In this document: positions 15,241 through 22,807 of the stretch, piece by piece
How positions within the stretch are numbered: the first letter of the stretch is position 1
Layout of the letters: the number at the start of each line of letters is the position of its first letter
Source of the DNA: Streptomyces sp. BV286
Lineage (GTDB): Bacteria; Actinomycetota; Actinomycetes; Streptomycetales; Streptomycetaceae
Length of the DNA: 35,935 nt
Direction of reading: 5' to 3'
Assembly (NCBI RefSeq): GCF_019090165.1
Contig: NZ_JAHRIB010000054.1
Span: forward strand, 1-35,935
Program-made: the position numbers and the translations under genes
The notes under the pieces: model-generated
Database searches by the model: none
What the model was told of the DNA's origin: nothing
The model's input: the letters and a program-made list of their open reading frames with translations, nothing else

Positions 15241-15575
15241 CGCGCCCACCGGTACGGATGTGCGCCCGCTGCGAGCGCACCACGGAGGAGCCCGTCCTGG
15301 TGCACGAGGTGCACGCCGCCACGGGGCCCGGCTTCAACGTCTACGCGTGCTCGGACTGCGCCGATCACTACCCGCCCCGCACCGACCCGTACGAACTCCT
15401 CGGCCCCACCTCCAGACGCTCCCGCCTGACGCTCCGCGTCTACCGGGTCGGCGCGGACGGCAACGTGGCCGAGGAGCGGGACAGGATCGAGGTCCTGGTC
15501 CGCGGCGGCACCCTGCCGGTGTCGCGTACGTCGGCGTTCCCGCCGTGCGGATGCCCACGCTGCCGGACGCGGTAG
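15237..15575 (+). CDS. Small cysteine-rich (zinc-ribbon-like) protein of unknown function
   Basis: A 112-residue protein with cysteine pairs CARC near the N-terminus and CSDC some 25 residues later, the spacing of a four-cysteine zinc site (MCARCERTT...VYACSDCADHY), plus a C-terminal CGCPRC. The middle (RLTLRVYRVGADGNVAEERDRIEVLV) looks like beta strands. No function can be assigned. It starts in the ATGA overlap with the preceding gene and ends 13 nt before a strong hairpin. The divergent short GntR gene is its likely regulator. Confidence 0.68.
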   Translation: MTRPPVRMCARCERTTEEPVLVHEVHAATGPGFNVYACSDCADHYPPRTDPYELLGPTSRRSRLTLRVYRVGADGNVAEERDRIEVLVRGGTLPVSRTSAFPPCGCPRCRTR

Positions 15576-15588
15576 CCGTCGCGTGACG

Positions 15589-15635
15589 TGGTGCCGCACC
15601 CCGGGGGCCGACCGGGCGTCCGGGGTGCGGCACCA
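15589..15635 (+). terminator. Strong hairpin after the small-gene pair
   Basis: A perfect 16-bp stem (TGGTGCCGCACCCCGG with CCGGGGTGCGGCACCA) starts 13 nt after the stop of the zinc-ribbon-like gene and before the antitoxin promoter. There is no T-run, but stability is very high. Confidence 0.65.
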
Positions 15636-15698
15636 GGCCCCCCGGAGCGCACGAGCGCTTTACTACTTCCTTTGCTACCACACTGTTATTCTGCAGCC

Positions 15699-16034
15699 AT
15701 GGACTCCGCGGAGCATTACGGCAAGGCCGAAGGCCCGGCCCAGAAAGTCAGCGTATCCATGCCTGCGAATCGCGTGGCCGCAGTGAAGGCCCGGGTGGGT
15801 GCGCGCGGCTTCTCGGCGTACGTCAGCGCCGCGGTGGAGCGGCAGATACAGCGGGACCTGCTTGAAGAACTACTTCAGGAGAAGGAGGCGGAGATCGGTC
15901 CGCCCGCCCCCGAGACCCAGGAATGGGCCACCGAGATCTTCCGCGAGGCCGAAGCCATGGCCGCGAACGAGCGTGTCCCTGAAGACCACGAAAGGAACGT
16001 GGACTCGGAATGGCGCGCACACAAGGCCAGTTGA
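15699..16034 (+). CDS. Antitoxin of a PIN-type toxin-antitoxin pair (ribbon-helix-helix-like)
   Basis: A 111-residue protein. The N-terminal part QKVSVSMPANRVAAVKARVGARGFSAYVSAAVERQIQRDLLEELL resembles a ribbon-helix-helix DNA-binding fold with the usual beta strand then two helices. The acidic C-terminal tail (EIGPPAPETQEWATEIFREAEAM...) would wrap the toxin. TTATTC just upstream of the ATG at 15699 and no ribosome site suggest a leaderless start. It overlaps the PIN gene by 25 nt, the standard antitoxin-first order. Autoregulation by the complex is expected. Confidence 0.82.
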   Translation: MDSAEHYGKAEGPAQKVSVSMPANRVAAVKARVGARGFSAYVSAAVERQIQRDLLEELLQEKEAEIGPPAPETQEWATEIFREAEAMAANERVPEDHERNVDSEWRAHKAS

Positions 16035-16426
16035 GCCATGGGGTGCTGCTTCTCGACAGCGAGGGGCTGAGTAGGTTCATGGCCAACGACCCGCGCGTCA
16101 CAGGGTTGGTCCGTACCGCCCAGGCCAAGGACACACTTGTCGCTCTGAGCAATCTGACGTTGATCGAAGCGTGGCATTCCAAGGTCAGCATGGACCGCCT
16201 CCGCTGGCACGTGTCCCGGCTGGAGGTCCTGCCTGTAACGGATGCCGTCACCTGGCGTGCCATCGGTCTCCTACGGAACTCCGGCCTGCACGGCCACAAA
16301 TACGCGATCGACTCCGTCGTGGCGGCTACCGCCCTCGGCTACGCCGGCCCTCGCATCGTCGTCACCTCCGATGTGGACGACATGAACAAACTATGCGGAG
16401 AGAGCGTCCGCGCCGTGGGGGTCTGA
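16010..16426 (+). CDS. PIN-domain ribonuclease toxin
   Basis: A 138-residue PIN-like protein with acidic residues in the expected order: D16 in LLLDSEGLSRF, E53 in LTLIEAW, D101 in HKYAIDSVVAATAL, and D121/D123 in VTSDVDDM. These would bind metal for RNA cleavage. The start at 16010 lies within the end of the antitoxin gene, which couples the two. The RNA target of the toxin is unknown. A hairpin follows the stop. Confidence 0.84.
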   Translation: MARTQGQLSHGVLLLDSEGLSRFMANDPRVTGLVRTAQAKDTLVALSNLTLIEAWHSKVSMDRLRWHVSRLEVLPVTDAVTWRAIGLLRNSGLHGHKYAIDSVVAATALGYAGPRIVVTSDVDDMNKLCGESVRAVGV

Positions 16427-16428
16427 GA

Positions 16429-16444
16429 ACGGCCGGGCGGCCGT
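16429..16444. terminator. Hairpin between the PIN toxin and the Tad-locus end
   Basis: ACGGCC-GGGC-GGCCGT, starting 2 nt after the toxin stop and 25 nt beyond the convergent OmpA-domain gene stop. It is a likely shared terminator without a T-tract. Confidence 0.45.
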
Positions 16445-16469
16445 CGCGTCGGCTTGCGTCGCAGACGGC

Positions 16470-17093
16470 TCACGCCTCCTTCGGGAACGTCACCTCCACG
16501 CGGCGGTTCTTGCGGCGGCCCTGTTCCGAGGTGTTGTCGGCGATGGGGTAGTCCTCGCTGTAGCCGCGCACCACGAAGGTGACGTTGGCCCCTCCGACAC
16601 CGGCGGCGAGCTCCTCGTGGACGGCTTCCGCGCGCTTCTTGGAGAGCGTGAGGCCATGGGCGTACGAGCCGAGGTTGTCGGTGAAGCCGAAGACGCGGAC
16701 GTTCGTGGCCTTCTGGGACTTGATCTCGGCCGCGATCGCCGCGATGCGGGAGCGTGACTCCGGGTTGAGTTTCGAGCTGTCCTTCGGGAAGAGGACCTCG
16801 GCCTGGAGGGCGAACGTCACGTCCTCGTTCGTGTCCTCGCGGCGTTCCTCGCCGCCGAGGTCCTCGACGACCGACTTGATGTCCAGCACCTTCGCGGAGG
16901 CGAGCGTGGCGCCGTCGGCGAGCTTCAGCCCCGGGCTGTTCGCGTCGACCTCCGGGGGCGGCGACGTGGTGACGCTGCCCGGCGGGGCGCTGGGGTCCTC
17001 GTCGTCCGCATGGGCCGAGGTCAGCGGAGTCATGAAGACGAGCGTGGTGAGGGCGGTGAGGGTGACCGACGTGGCACGGAGGCTGAGGGACAT
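16470..17093 (-). CDS. Secreted OmpA-domain (peptidoglycan-binding) protein of the Tad locus
   Basis: A 207-residue protein with a signal peptide (about 1-29, ending SAHA), a short linker and a C-terminal OmpA/MotB domain (about 92-205). D139 in VFGFTDNLGS and R154 in LTLSKKRAEAV are the residues that bind diaminopimelate in this family, and KNRRVEVTF closes the domain. In a Gram-positive cell it would sit outside the membrane, attached to peptidoglycan. It starts 2 nt after the lipoprotein stop, the last gene of the leftward Tad-like operon, and may anchor or guide the filament through the wall. Confidence 0.87.
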   Translation of the reverse strand: MSLSLRATSVTLTALTTLVFMTPLTSAHADDEDPSAPPGSVTTSPPPEVDANSPGLKLADGATLASAKVLDIKSVVEDLGGEERREDTNEDVTFALQAEVLFPKDSSKLNPESRSRIAAIAAEIKSQKATNVRVFGFTDNLGSYAHGLTLSKKRAEAVHEELAAGVGGANVTFVVRGYSEDYPIADNTSEQGRRKNRRVEVTFPKEA

Positions 17094-17095
17094 GG

Positions 17096-17692
17096 CTACT
17101 CGCCCTCGGAGAGTTCGACCGAGGCGGGCGGCATGGAGCCCACCTGGAAGGAGACCTTCTTGGTGTCTTCGGGCGGGGCGGGGAATTGGGCGAACCATTC
17201 GGTCGTCTCGCCCGACTGGAGGCCGCCGGTGAAGCGGGTGCAGAGGCAGCGCCCCTCCGTGTCCCGCAGGACGAGGTACTTCTTCTTTCCGGCCTGGTCG
17301 ACCACGCTGGCGCCCGCCATGGAACCGCCGTTCCCGGCCAGTTCCCGTTCGTCGCCCCTCCAGTCAGCGGCAACCCACGACTTTCCGCTGCCGTTGGTCA
17401 CCGTCCCTTCGACGGTGACGAAGCCGCCCTCGTCACGGGTGGCCGATGTGACCGCCACCGTCAGGCCGCCTGCCTTCACCTCAGCCAGGATCTGCTGGGC
17501 GGGAGGCGCCTGGGACTCCTGCTTGTCGTCGCCCCCGCTGCTCTTGGTCGGTGTCGAGGACGACGTGTTCTTGTCCGAACCCTTGTCGTCGTCGCCACCC
17601 CCGCCGCAACCGGCCACCGCGAGGACCAGCCCAGTCGTGATCGCCACCGCGGTCAGTACCGTGCGGCCCTTCGTGGTGCGCCGAACGTTCAT
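17096..17692 (-). CDS. Lipoprotein of the Tad locus, function unknown
   Basis: A 198-residue protein with an n-region, hydrophobic stretch and lipobox LAVAGC (C29), then an acidic Gly/Asp/Ser linker and a beta-rich domain (about 70-190) including VKAGGLTVAVTSATRDEGGFVTVEGTVTNGSGKSW. This resembles DUF4352-like immunoglobulin-type folds found on actinobacterial lipoproteins, but identity is not certain. GAGAGGAAG precedes the ATG at 17692. It lies 15 nt after tadG and 2 nt before the OmpA-domain gene, so all three are co-expressed. Confidence 0.82.
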   Translation of the reverse strand: MNVRRTTKGRTVLTAVAITTGLVLAVAGCGGGGDDDKGSDKNTSSSTPTKSSGGDDKQESQAPPAQQILAEVKAGGLTVAVTSATRDEGGFVTVEGTVTNGSGKSWVAADWRGDERELAGNGGSMAGASVVDQAGKKKYLVLRDTEGRCLCTRFTGGLQSGETTEWFAQFPAPPEDTKKVSFQVGSMPPASVELSEGE

Positions 17693-17707
17693 CGGTACGA
17701 CTTCCTC

Positions 17708-18316
17708 TCACTCGGCCAGTTGCACAGTGAACAGCACGGACGCGTCGGGAAGGTCGTCCAAATCGAAATCTTCGGGGTCGATGTCCACGGATTCGCCGTC
17801 ACAGTCCAGTGTGACGAGTTTCGTGGGATCGGCGTCGAGGTCGAAGTCACACCGGGGTTCGATGACGGCAACGGCGTCAGCCTTGGCATGTTTTGTCTCG
17901 GTGCCAGGGATGATCGAGTCGCCCACCGTGTAGTTCGTTTCGACGGCCACCCGGAATCCGGGCAGCGCGTTGATGGTGGCTGGTTGGGCACCGCCCTGGA
18001 CGGTTGAGTCGTTCTCGGCGGCCAGTTGCTGGGCCGCGGCCGTGGCCCCGGCGCCCTCGAACTTGTCACCGTCGAGCCAGTCCAGCCACTGGTCGTCCGT
18101 TCCGATGGCGCCCCCGAGGCCTTCCATCAGCTCGTCACGGGCATCCTGTGCAGCCGCCAACGCGGCGGCGTCCGCCGCAGATTGCGCACCGTTGCGGGCG
18201 GACGCCGCTTGAGCGAACGCGAAGAACGCGAATGCGGCGAAGAGCAGGATTCCCGTCAGCCAGATGTAGATGGGGAGGGTCGACCCCCGGTCTTCGCGCA
18301 GACGTACAGAGCTCAG
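17708..18316 (-). CDS. tadG: TadG-like pilus assembly protein (probable CTG start)
   Basis: About 202 residues. A basic start and DRGSTLPIYIW lead into one membrane helix (about 13-36), then an alanine-rich segment GAQSAADAAALAAAQDARDEL typical of TadE/TadG-like proteins, and an acidic C-terminal region. The residue at position 5 after the glycine is Ile, not Glu, so it is unlikely to be processed as a prepilin. No ATG, GTG or TTG is in frame between the flp region and the helix. The most sensible start is the CTG at 18314-18316, which overlaps the flp stop as CTGA and implies reinitiation by ribosomes finishing flp. Confidence 0.8.
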   Translation of the reverse strand: MSSVRLREDRGSTLPIYIWLTGILLFAAFAFFAFAQAASARNGAQSAADAAALAAAQDARDELMEGLGGAIGTDDQWLDWLDGDKFEGAGATAAAQQLAAENDSTVQGGAQPATINALPGFRVAVETNYTVGDSIIPGTETKHAKADAVAVIEPRCDFDLDADPTKLVTLDCDGESVDIDPEDFDLDDLPDASVLFTVQLAE

Positions 18317-18552
18317 CCGCCGACGACCTGCGTCACCGCGTCCAGGATCGCGCCGGAGATCAGACCGTCGAGACCGAGGCCGTCGATCAGCGTGAAGATC
18401 CCGGCGATCAGGATCATCAGCCCCGCGTACTCCACGAAGCCCGCTCCCGCGTCCCGCTCCCGTCCCCACATCCGGGAGGCCACGGTCCGGACCCACCCTC
18501 GAACCGCTCGGGGCGCCCCCATGGACGTCTCCGGCTCCAGGTTCTTGGTCAC
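18313..18552 (-). CDS. flp: Flp-type IVb prepilin
   Basis: A 79-residue pilin. The leader (1-36) is basic and unusually long for Flp. The processing site is DAG/AGFVEYAGLMILIAGIF, with glycine before the cut and Glu at position 5 (E41), followed by the hydrophobic helix and a small C-terminal tail. The GTG at 18552 is chosen for the GGAGGGAAGG ribosome site; the open frame goes back to 18597. A 105-bp gap separates it from the response-regulator gene upstream, so it may have its own promoter and be the most highly expressed gene of the locus. Confidence 0.85.
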   Translation of the reverse strand: MTKNLEPETSMGAPRAVRGWVRTVASRMWGRERDAGAGFVEYAGLMILIAGIFTLIDGLGLDGLISGAILDAVTQVVGG

Positions 18553-18657
18553 AGTGATCCCTTCCCTCCCACCCAAAACCACTACCGTCCCGCGCACCGT
18601 ACGTGAGAACCCGCCTACTACGGGTGGGTCCAGGGGCCCAACTTCCCGTGGTCGGAG

Positions 18658-19410
18658 TCACCGGTTCCACCCCCCGTGGGCCGTGCCCAGCCAGTGGGCT
18701 ATCGCTTCGCTGCGCGTGGAAGCGTGCAGCTTTGCGAAGATGCGGTTGATGTGGTTCTTGACCGTCTTCTCGCTGATGAAGCACGTGGCGGCGATCTGCT
18801 GGTTGCTCATGCCGGCCGCGATGAGATCCATGACCTCCACCTCCCGTGAACTCAGACCGAAATCGCGTCGGTTGCGGCCGCGGCGGTGGAGCCCCGCCGC
18901 ATGGACAGGTCGAGCCTCCGACGACTGTGCCACAACTGATTGCAGATGCGAAGAGCTTTGGTTCGGTTCGTACGAAACACCGAGCGAATCCGACACATCG
19001 GCGGCGGAGGATGTGAAAGTGGCCATTCCGGCATGCAAGTCCCGCACGGCGGTGATCAGTTCGGGGGTCGTGAACTCGCCGTGGACCAGATACCCGACGG
19101 CACCCAGACGCAACGCCTCGGCCACCACCTCGGGTTCGCGGCTGTACGTCAGCATCATCACGGGAGCGAGCCGGGCCAGCGGGGGCAGCGCGGTCAGGCC
19201 GTCCGTGCCGGGCATGCGCACGTCGAGCAGGATCACGTCGGGGCGGTGCAGGGTCGCGGCCGCGACCGCTTCCGCGCCGTTGGACGCCTGGGCCACGACC
19301 CGGATGCCGGGGTGGGCGTCGAGCAGGGCCGCGAGGCCGGCCCGGACGACCGGGTTGTCGTCGGCCACGAGCACTCGCAGGGGCGGGCCGGAAAGTGCCT
19401 GTTCAGGCAT
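18658..19410 (-). CDS. NarL/LuxR-type response regulator in the Tad locus
   Basis: A 250-residue regulator. The receiver domain (about 11-125) has acidic D17/D18, the phosphorylation site D63 in ILLDVRMPGTDG and T88. The usual lysine near the end of the receiver is replaced by H110 in GYLVHGE. A long Ser/Arg-rich linker (about 140-182) leads to a LuxR helix-turn-helix (about 184-245; LSSREVEVMDLIAAGMSNQQIAATCFISEKTVKNHINRIFAKL). Its start overlaps the end of the kinase gene by 8 nt. It probably controls the pilus operon itself. Confidence 0.92.
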   Translation of the reverse strand: MPEQALSGPPLRVLVADDNPVVRAGLAALLDAHPGIRVVAQASNGAEAVAAATLHRPDVILLDVRMPGTDGLTALPPLARLAPVMMLTYSREPEVVAEALRLGAVGYLVHGEFTTPELITAVRDLHAGMATFTSSAADVSDSLGVSYEPNQSSSHLQSVVAQSSEARPVHAAGLHRRGRNRRDFGLSSREVEVMDLIAAGMSNQQIAATCFISEKTVKNHINRIFAKLHASTRSEAIAHWLGTAHGGWNR

Positions 19411-20914
19411 GTGCGGCCTCCTCTTGAGGAGTGTGAGAGGAAGGTGCGGGCAAGGGGGAGGCGGGCGGGAGGTCCACCGTGACCTCCGTGCCTCCGTGCT
19501 CGGCTGGGCGCAGGTGCAGGTACGCGCCCACGGACGCCGCGCGCTCCAGCATTCCCAGCAGACCGAAGTGGCCGGATCTCGCCAGGACTTGTACGTCGTC
19601 GAGGGACACGGCGCTGCCGGCGCCGTCGTCCCGCACGGTCAGGCTCAGGACAGGGTGCGAGGCGTCGAGAGTCACGTCCACACGGGTCGCTCCCGCGTGA
19701 CGGTGTGCGTTCTCCAGGGCCTCCGACACGATCGCAAGGAGTTGTCGGGGCGCCCCGGTAGGGAGCGCGGGAACTGGTGTGGCGGCCTCGCAGGCCGGTG
19801 TCGGGGTCGCGGTCGGGGCCGGGGTCGGAGTGGTGGTCCCGGGGGCCGGGGTCGGGGCGGGCCGGTGGGTGAAGGTCGCCCTGATGCCCGTACGGGACTC
19901 GAAGTCCGCGACCCTGGACGCCAGTTCCGTCGTCAGGTCCGCGGGCGGGCTCGACAGGGTGGTGTGGTCCCGCAGGTCGGTCAGCAGGTCACGGGACTCC
20001 GCCGCCGCCCGGCGTGCCGCGCCCGCAACCGCCGCGGCCTGGGACTTGAGCGCGCGGGGGTCGGTGTCGCGGTCCGCCGCCACCGCCAGGGCCTCTGCCG
20101 CCAGCGCGAGACCGTGCAGGGTCTTCGCCACGGAGTCGTGCATCTCCCGGGCCAGGCGCGCCCGCTCGGACTCGACGGCCTCCGCGACGGCCAGGCGGGA
20201 GTTCGCCTCCGCGAGGGCCTGACTCGCCGTGCCGAAGCGGAACATCAGATTGCGCAGGGTGACGCCGATGATGCCCGCGGCGACGCAGAAGCCCGCGATC
20301 AGCAGGGTGCTGGCACCGGCGCCCGGACGCTGTTCCCACGCCCTGAACACCGTTAGCAGGACCACCAGTTGGAGGCCCGTGAAGACTCCGGAGCCGCGCC
20401 AGCCGTACAGCAGGCCCGCCAGGAGCGGCGTGCAGACGGCCGCGTACGCGAGCGGGGAGGCCGGGGACGCGGTCAGCAGGAGTACCGCGCCGAAGACCAG
20501 GTCCACCGCCATGAGGGTGGGGTGGGCCAGAAGGCGCGGGGCGAAACGGTCCCAGTCCCTGAGCATGGCGTACGAGCCCATCACGCCCAGGACCGCGGCT
20601 GTGAGGACGGCGTGCCGGGGCAGGCCGTCGGTCGCGTTGGCGGTCGCGAAGGGCGCGCCGATCGCGATCAGGGTGAGGCGTACCGCGAACGCCTGGCGGC
20701 ACAGGGCCTGGAGGGCGTTGAGCTGGAGGCGGAGGCTGCCGGGTGCTGCCGCGTCGTCCGCGAAGTAGCCTGTGGCCCACTTGGCGGAGCCGCCGGGGAG
20801 GGTTGTTCGTCGGCTGCCGGTCCGTCGTGGCTGGTCGCGCGGTTCCCCGCGCCCCTGACGGCCCCCCTCGAAGGAGGGCTCCACCCGCCGCCGTCGATTC
20901 CAGCCGGCCGTCAT
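19403..20914 (-). CDS. NarL-type sensor histidine kinase in the Tad locus
   Basis: A 503-residue membrane kinase. Residues 1-58 are arginine-rich and include a translated interspersed repeat. Membrane helices follow (about 78-220) without a large external domain. The HisKA_3 domain has H259 in RLAREMHDSVAKTLHGLAL. The ATPase domain has E401/N402 in EALENAHRHAGA, DDGAG (429-433) and FGLLGM, interrupted before the N-box by a Pro/Thr/Ala low-complexity insert (351-375). The start codon lies 1 nt after the tadC stop, and the response-regulator gene overlaps its end, so the two-component system is built into the Tad operon. Confidence 0.9.
   Translation of the reverse strand: MTAGWNRRRRVEPSFEGGRQGRGEPRDQPRRTGSRRTTLPGGSAKWATGYFADDAAAPGSLRLQLNALQALCRQAFAVRLTLIAIGAPFATANATDGLPRHAVLTAAVLGVMGSYAMLRDWDRFAPRLLAHPTLMAVDLVFGAVLLLTASPASPLAYAAVCTPLLAGLLYGWRGSGVFTGLQLVVLLTVFRAWEQRPGAGASTLLIAGFCVAAGIIGVTLRNLMFRFGTASQALAEANSRLAVAEAVESERARLAREMHDSVAKTLHGLALAAEALAVAADRDTDPRALKSQAAAVAGAARRAAAESRDLLTDLRDHTTLSSPPADLTTELASRVADFESRTGIRATFTHRPAPTPAPGTTTPTPAPTATPTPACEAATPVPALPTGAPRQLLAIVSEALENAHRHAGATRVDVTLDASHPVLSLTVRDDGAGSAVSLDDVQVLARSGHFGLLGMLERAASVGAYLHLRPAEHGGTEVTVDLPPASPLPAPSSHTPQEEAAHA
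20824..20857 (-). repeat. Interspersed Streptomyces repeat inside the kinase gene
   Basis: GTGGCTGGTCGCGCGGTTCC and the following CCGCGCCCC match, with one A/G change, the element at 33431-33458. This family is very abundant between Streptomyces genes. Here it is read as the kinase N-terminus (GRGEPRDQPRR region). Confidence 0.75.
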
Positions 20915-20915
20915 G

Positions 20916-21806
20916 TCAACGCCCCAGGACTGAGCCGAAGTTCGTGCCCGAGCCCAGGAACATTCCCGTGGCGATGAGGATCATCGTGGCCGGGAGCATG
21001 AACACCAGGGTGACCATCGTCGCCTTGGGGATCGTCTTCGCGGCCCGGCGGCGGGAGTTCTGGGCGTCGGTGCGGCGCATGTCCGTGGCGAGCTGGATGA
21101 GGGTGTCGGCGATCGGGGAGCCCAGCTCCTCGCCCTGCTGCAGTGCCGAGACGAACTGGGCCACCTGCTCGGAGGAGTTGCGCCTGCGCAGCTCGTCGAA
21201 CGCCTGGCGGCGGCTGACGCCCATGTCCATCTGGCGCAGGGTGATGCGCAGTTCGTCCGCCCACGGGCCCTCGTAGTGGTCGGCGACGCGGTCCAGGGCC
21301 TGACGGAAGCCGAGACCCGCCGACACCACGACCGCCAGGACGTCCAGGAAGTCGGGGAGGGTGCGGTCGATGACCTCCTTGCGTTCGCGGATCGCCTGCC
21401 AGATCAGGGCGTCGGCGGCCAGCAGGCCGAAGCCGAGGGCCATCAGGGCGAAGAGGAGCCGTCCGTTGGTGAGGAAGATCAGGAAGAGCAGGACGCCGAA
21501 GACGCCGTACACCGCCCGGCGGGCCGCGTAGCGGTTCAGGGTCAGGCCGCCCGGGTTGCCCGCCATGTCGATGCGGCGGCGCTTGGCGTCCACGCGGCGC
21601 GGGCCCATCAGGCGCAGCACGAGCGGGGCGAAGCGCATGCCGAGGCGGTCGACGGCCGAGTCCGCCGTGGAGACCCGGGTCGCGCCGACCTCCAGGGCGA
21701 GCGCCATGTCGCCGGGGAGCTTGGCCTCCGCGCGGTACATGCGGACGCCCAGAAGGATGCCTGCGACCGCGAGGCCCATCAGTGCGGCGAGCAGCAGAGC
21801 GAGCAC
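20916..21806 (-). CDS. tadC: Tad platform protein TadC (type II secretion F domain)
   Basis: A 296-residue inner-membrane protein with an N-terminal helix, a central pair of helices, and the T2SSF domain (about 150-290): LPDFLDVLAVVVSAGLGFRQALDRVADHYEGPWADELRITLRQMDMGVSRRQAFDELRRR, then a C-terminal helix pair. With TadB it forms the platform on which the TadA motor acts. The GTG at 21806 follows GAGGAGGGG. It starts 13 nt after the tadB stop and ends 1 nt before the sensor kinase start. Confidence 0.92.
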   Translation of the reverse strand: MLALLLAALMGLAVAGILLGVRMYRAEAKLPGDMALALEVGATRVSTADSAVDRLGMRFAPLVLRLMGPRRVDAKRRRIDMAGNPGGLTLNRYAARRAVYGVFGVLLFLIFLTNGRLLFALMALGFGLLAADALIWQAIRERKEVIDRTLPDFLDVLAVVVSAGLGFRQALDRVADHYEGPWADELRITLRQMDMGVSRRQAFDELRRRNSSEQVAQFVSALQQGEELGSPIADTLIQLATDMRRTDAQNSRRRAAKTIPKATMVTLVFMLPATMILIATGMFLGSGTNFGSVLGR

Positions 21807-21819
21807 CGTGATCCCCTCC

Positions 21820-22758
21820 TCATACTTCGATCCTGCCGAGGCGGCGGATGACGAAGAAACCGATCGTGTAGAGCCCCATGGAGATCAGCACCAGGGTCTG
21901 GCCGAGCGGGGAGCCGGTCACCTTGGCGAGGGCGCCCTCGTTCGAGGAGTTGATGAGGAGGAGCGAGCCGAGGCCGAGGAGCGGGACCGTGAACGCCGTC
22001 GCGTTGACCTCGGAGAGCATCGTGCGGACCTCACGACGGGTCTCCTTGCGGTCCTCCAGGGTCTGGGTCAGGTTCCGCAGGGAGTTGACGACAGAACCGC
22101 CCGCCTTGTTGGAGAGGACCAGGGTGGTGACGAGGACGACGAGCTCGCGGGACGGGAGACGTTCGGCCAGCTCACCGAGGGTGTCGTCGACCGAGCGGCC
22201 CAGTGTCAACTGGTCGGCCACACGGGCCAGTTCCTCACCGGCGGGCGCTTCCAGTTCCTCCGCCGCCATGGCGAGGGCGGTGCGCAGGGCGAGGCCGGCC
22301 GCTGCCGCGTTGGCCAGCAGGCGGGCCACGTCCGGGAGCTGGTTGATGAACGCCTCGATACGTTTCTGGCGCTGCCAGTTGAGGAAGATCGCGGCGCTCC
22401 ACACGCCGACGAGGCCCGCGATGGGTCCGAAGAAGGGCGCCAGGGCGGCGGCCGCGATCAGCCACAGCGCGACGACCACGACGGCGACGTACGTGAAGAA
22501 CTCGCCCGCCGTCAGGTCCAGTCCCGTCGCCGAGAGCCGCAGCTGGATGGTGCGGCCCAGGCGGGTGCGGCGCAGTCTGCGGTCGACGGCGGCGAAGCGG
22601 CGGGCGCGGCCCGCGGCGGTGCGCAGGGGGCCGCCGGAGAGGCGGTCGACGAGGTCCTGGCGCTGGGCGCGGCCGGACGCGTACGTGTGGATGCCCGCCA
22701 CGGCGAGCGTGCCGCACAGCATGGTGGCGCCGAGGGCGAGGGGGACGGCGTTGTTCAC
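21820..22758 (-). CDS. tadB: Tad platform protein TadB (type II secretion F domain)
   Basis: A 312-residue protein with an N-terminal helix, a basic cytoplasmic stretch, two helices at about 90-125 and a T2SSF domain (about 138-270: INQLPDVARLLANAAAAGLALRTALAMAAEEL...TLGRSVDDTLGELAERLPSRELVVLVTTLVLSNKAGGSV), ending in two helices. The GTG at 22758 has GAGAGAGGAG upstream. It lies 49 nt after tadA. TadB and TadC are paralogues that act as a pair. Confidence 0.92.
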   Translation of the reverse strand: MNNAVPLALGATMLCGTLAVAGIHTYASGRAQRQDLVDRLSGGPLRTAAGRARRFAAVDRRLRRTRLGRTIQLRLSATGLDLTAGEFFTYVAVVVVALWLIAAAALAPFFGPIAGLVGVWSAAIFLNWQRQKRIEAFINQLPDVARLLANAAAAGLALRTALAMAAEELEAPAGEELARVADQLTLGRSVDDTLGELAERLPSRELVVLVTTLVLSNKAGGSVVNSLRNLTQTLEDRKETRREVRTMLSEVNATAFTVPLLGLGSLLLINSSNEGALAKVTGSPLGQTLVLISMGLYTIGFFVIRRLGRIEV

Positions 22759-22807
22759 GGCTCGCTCCTCTCTCTCGTGTGTCCGGTGGTGGCCCGGCCG
22801 GTCGGCG

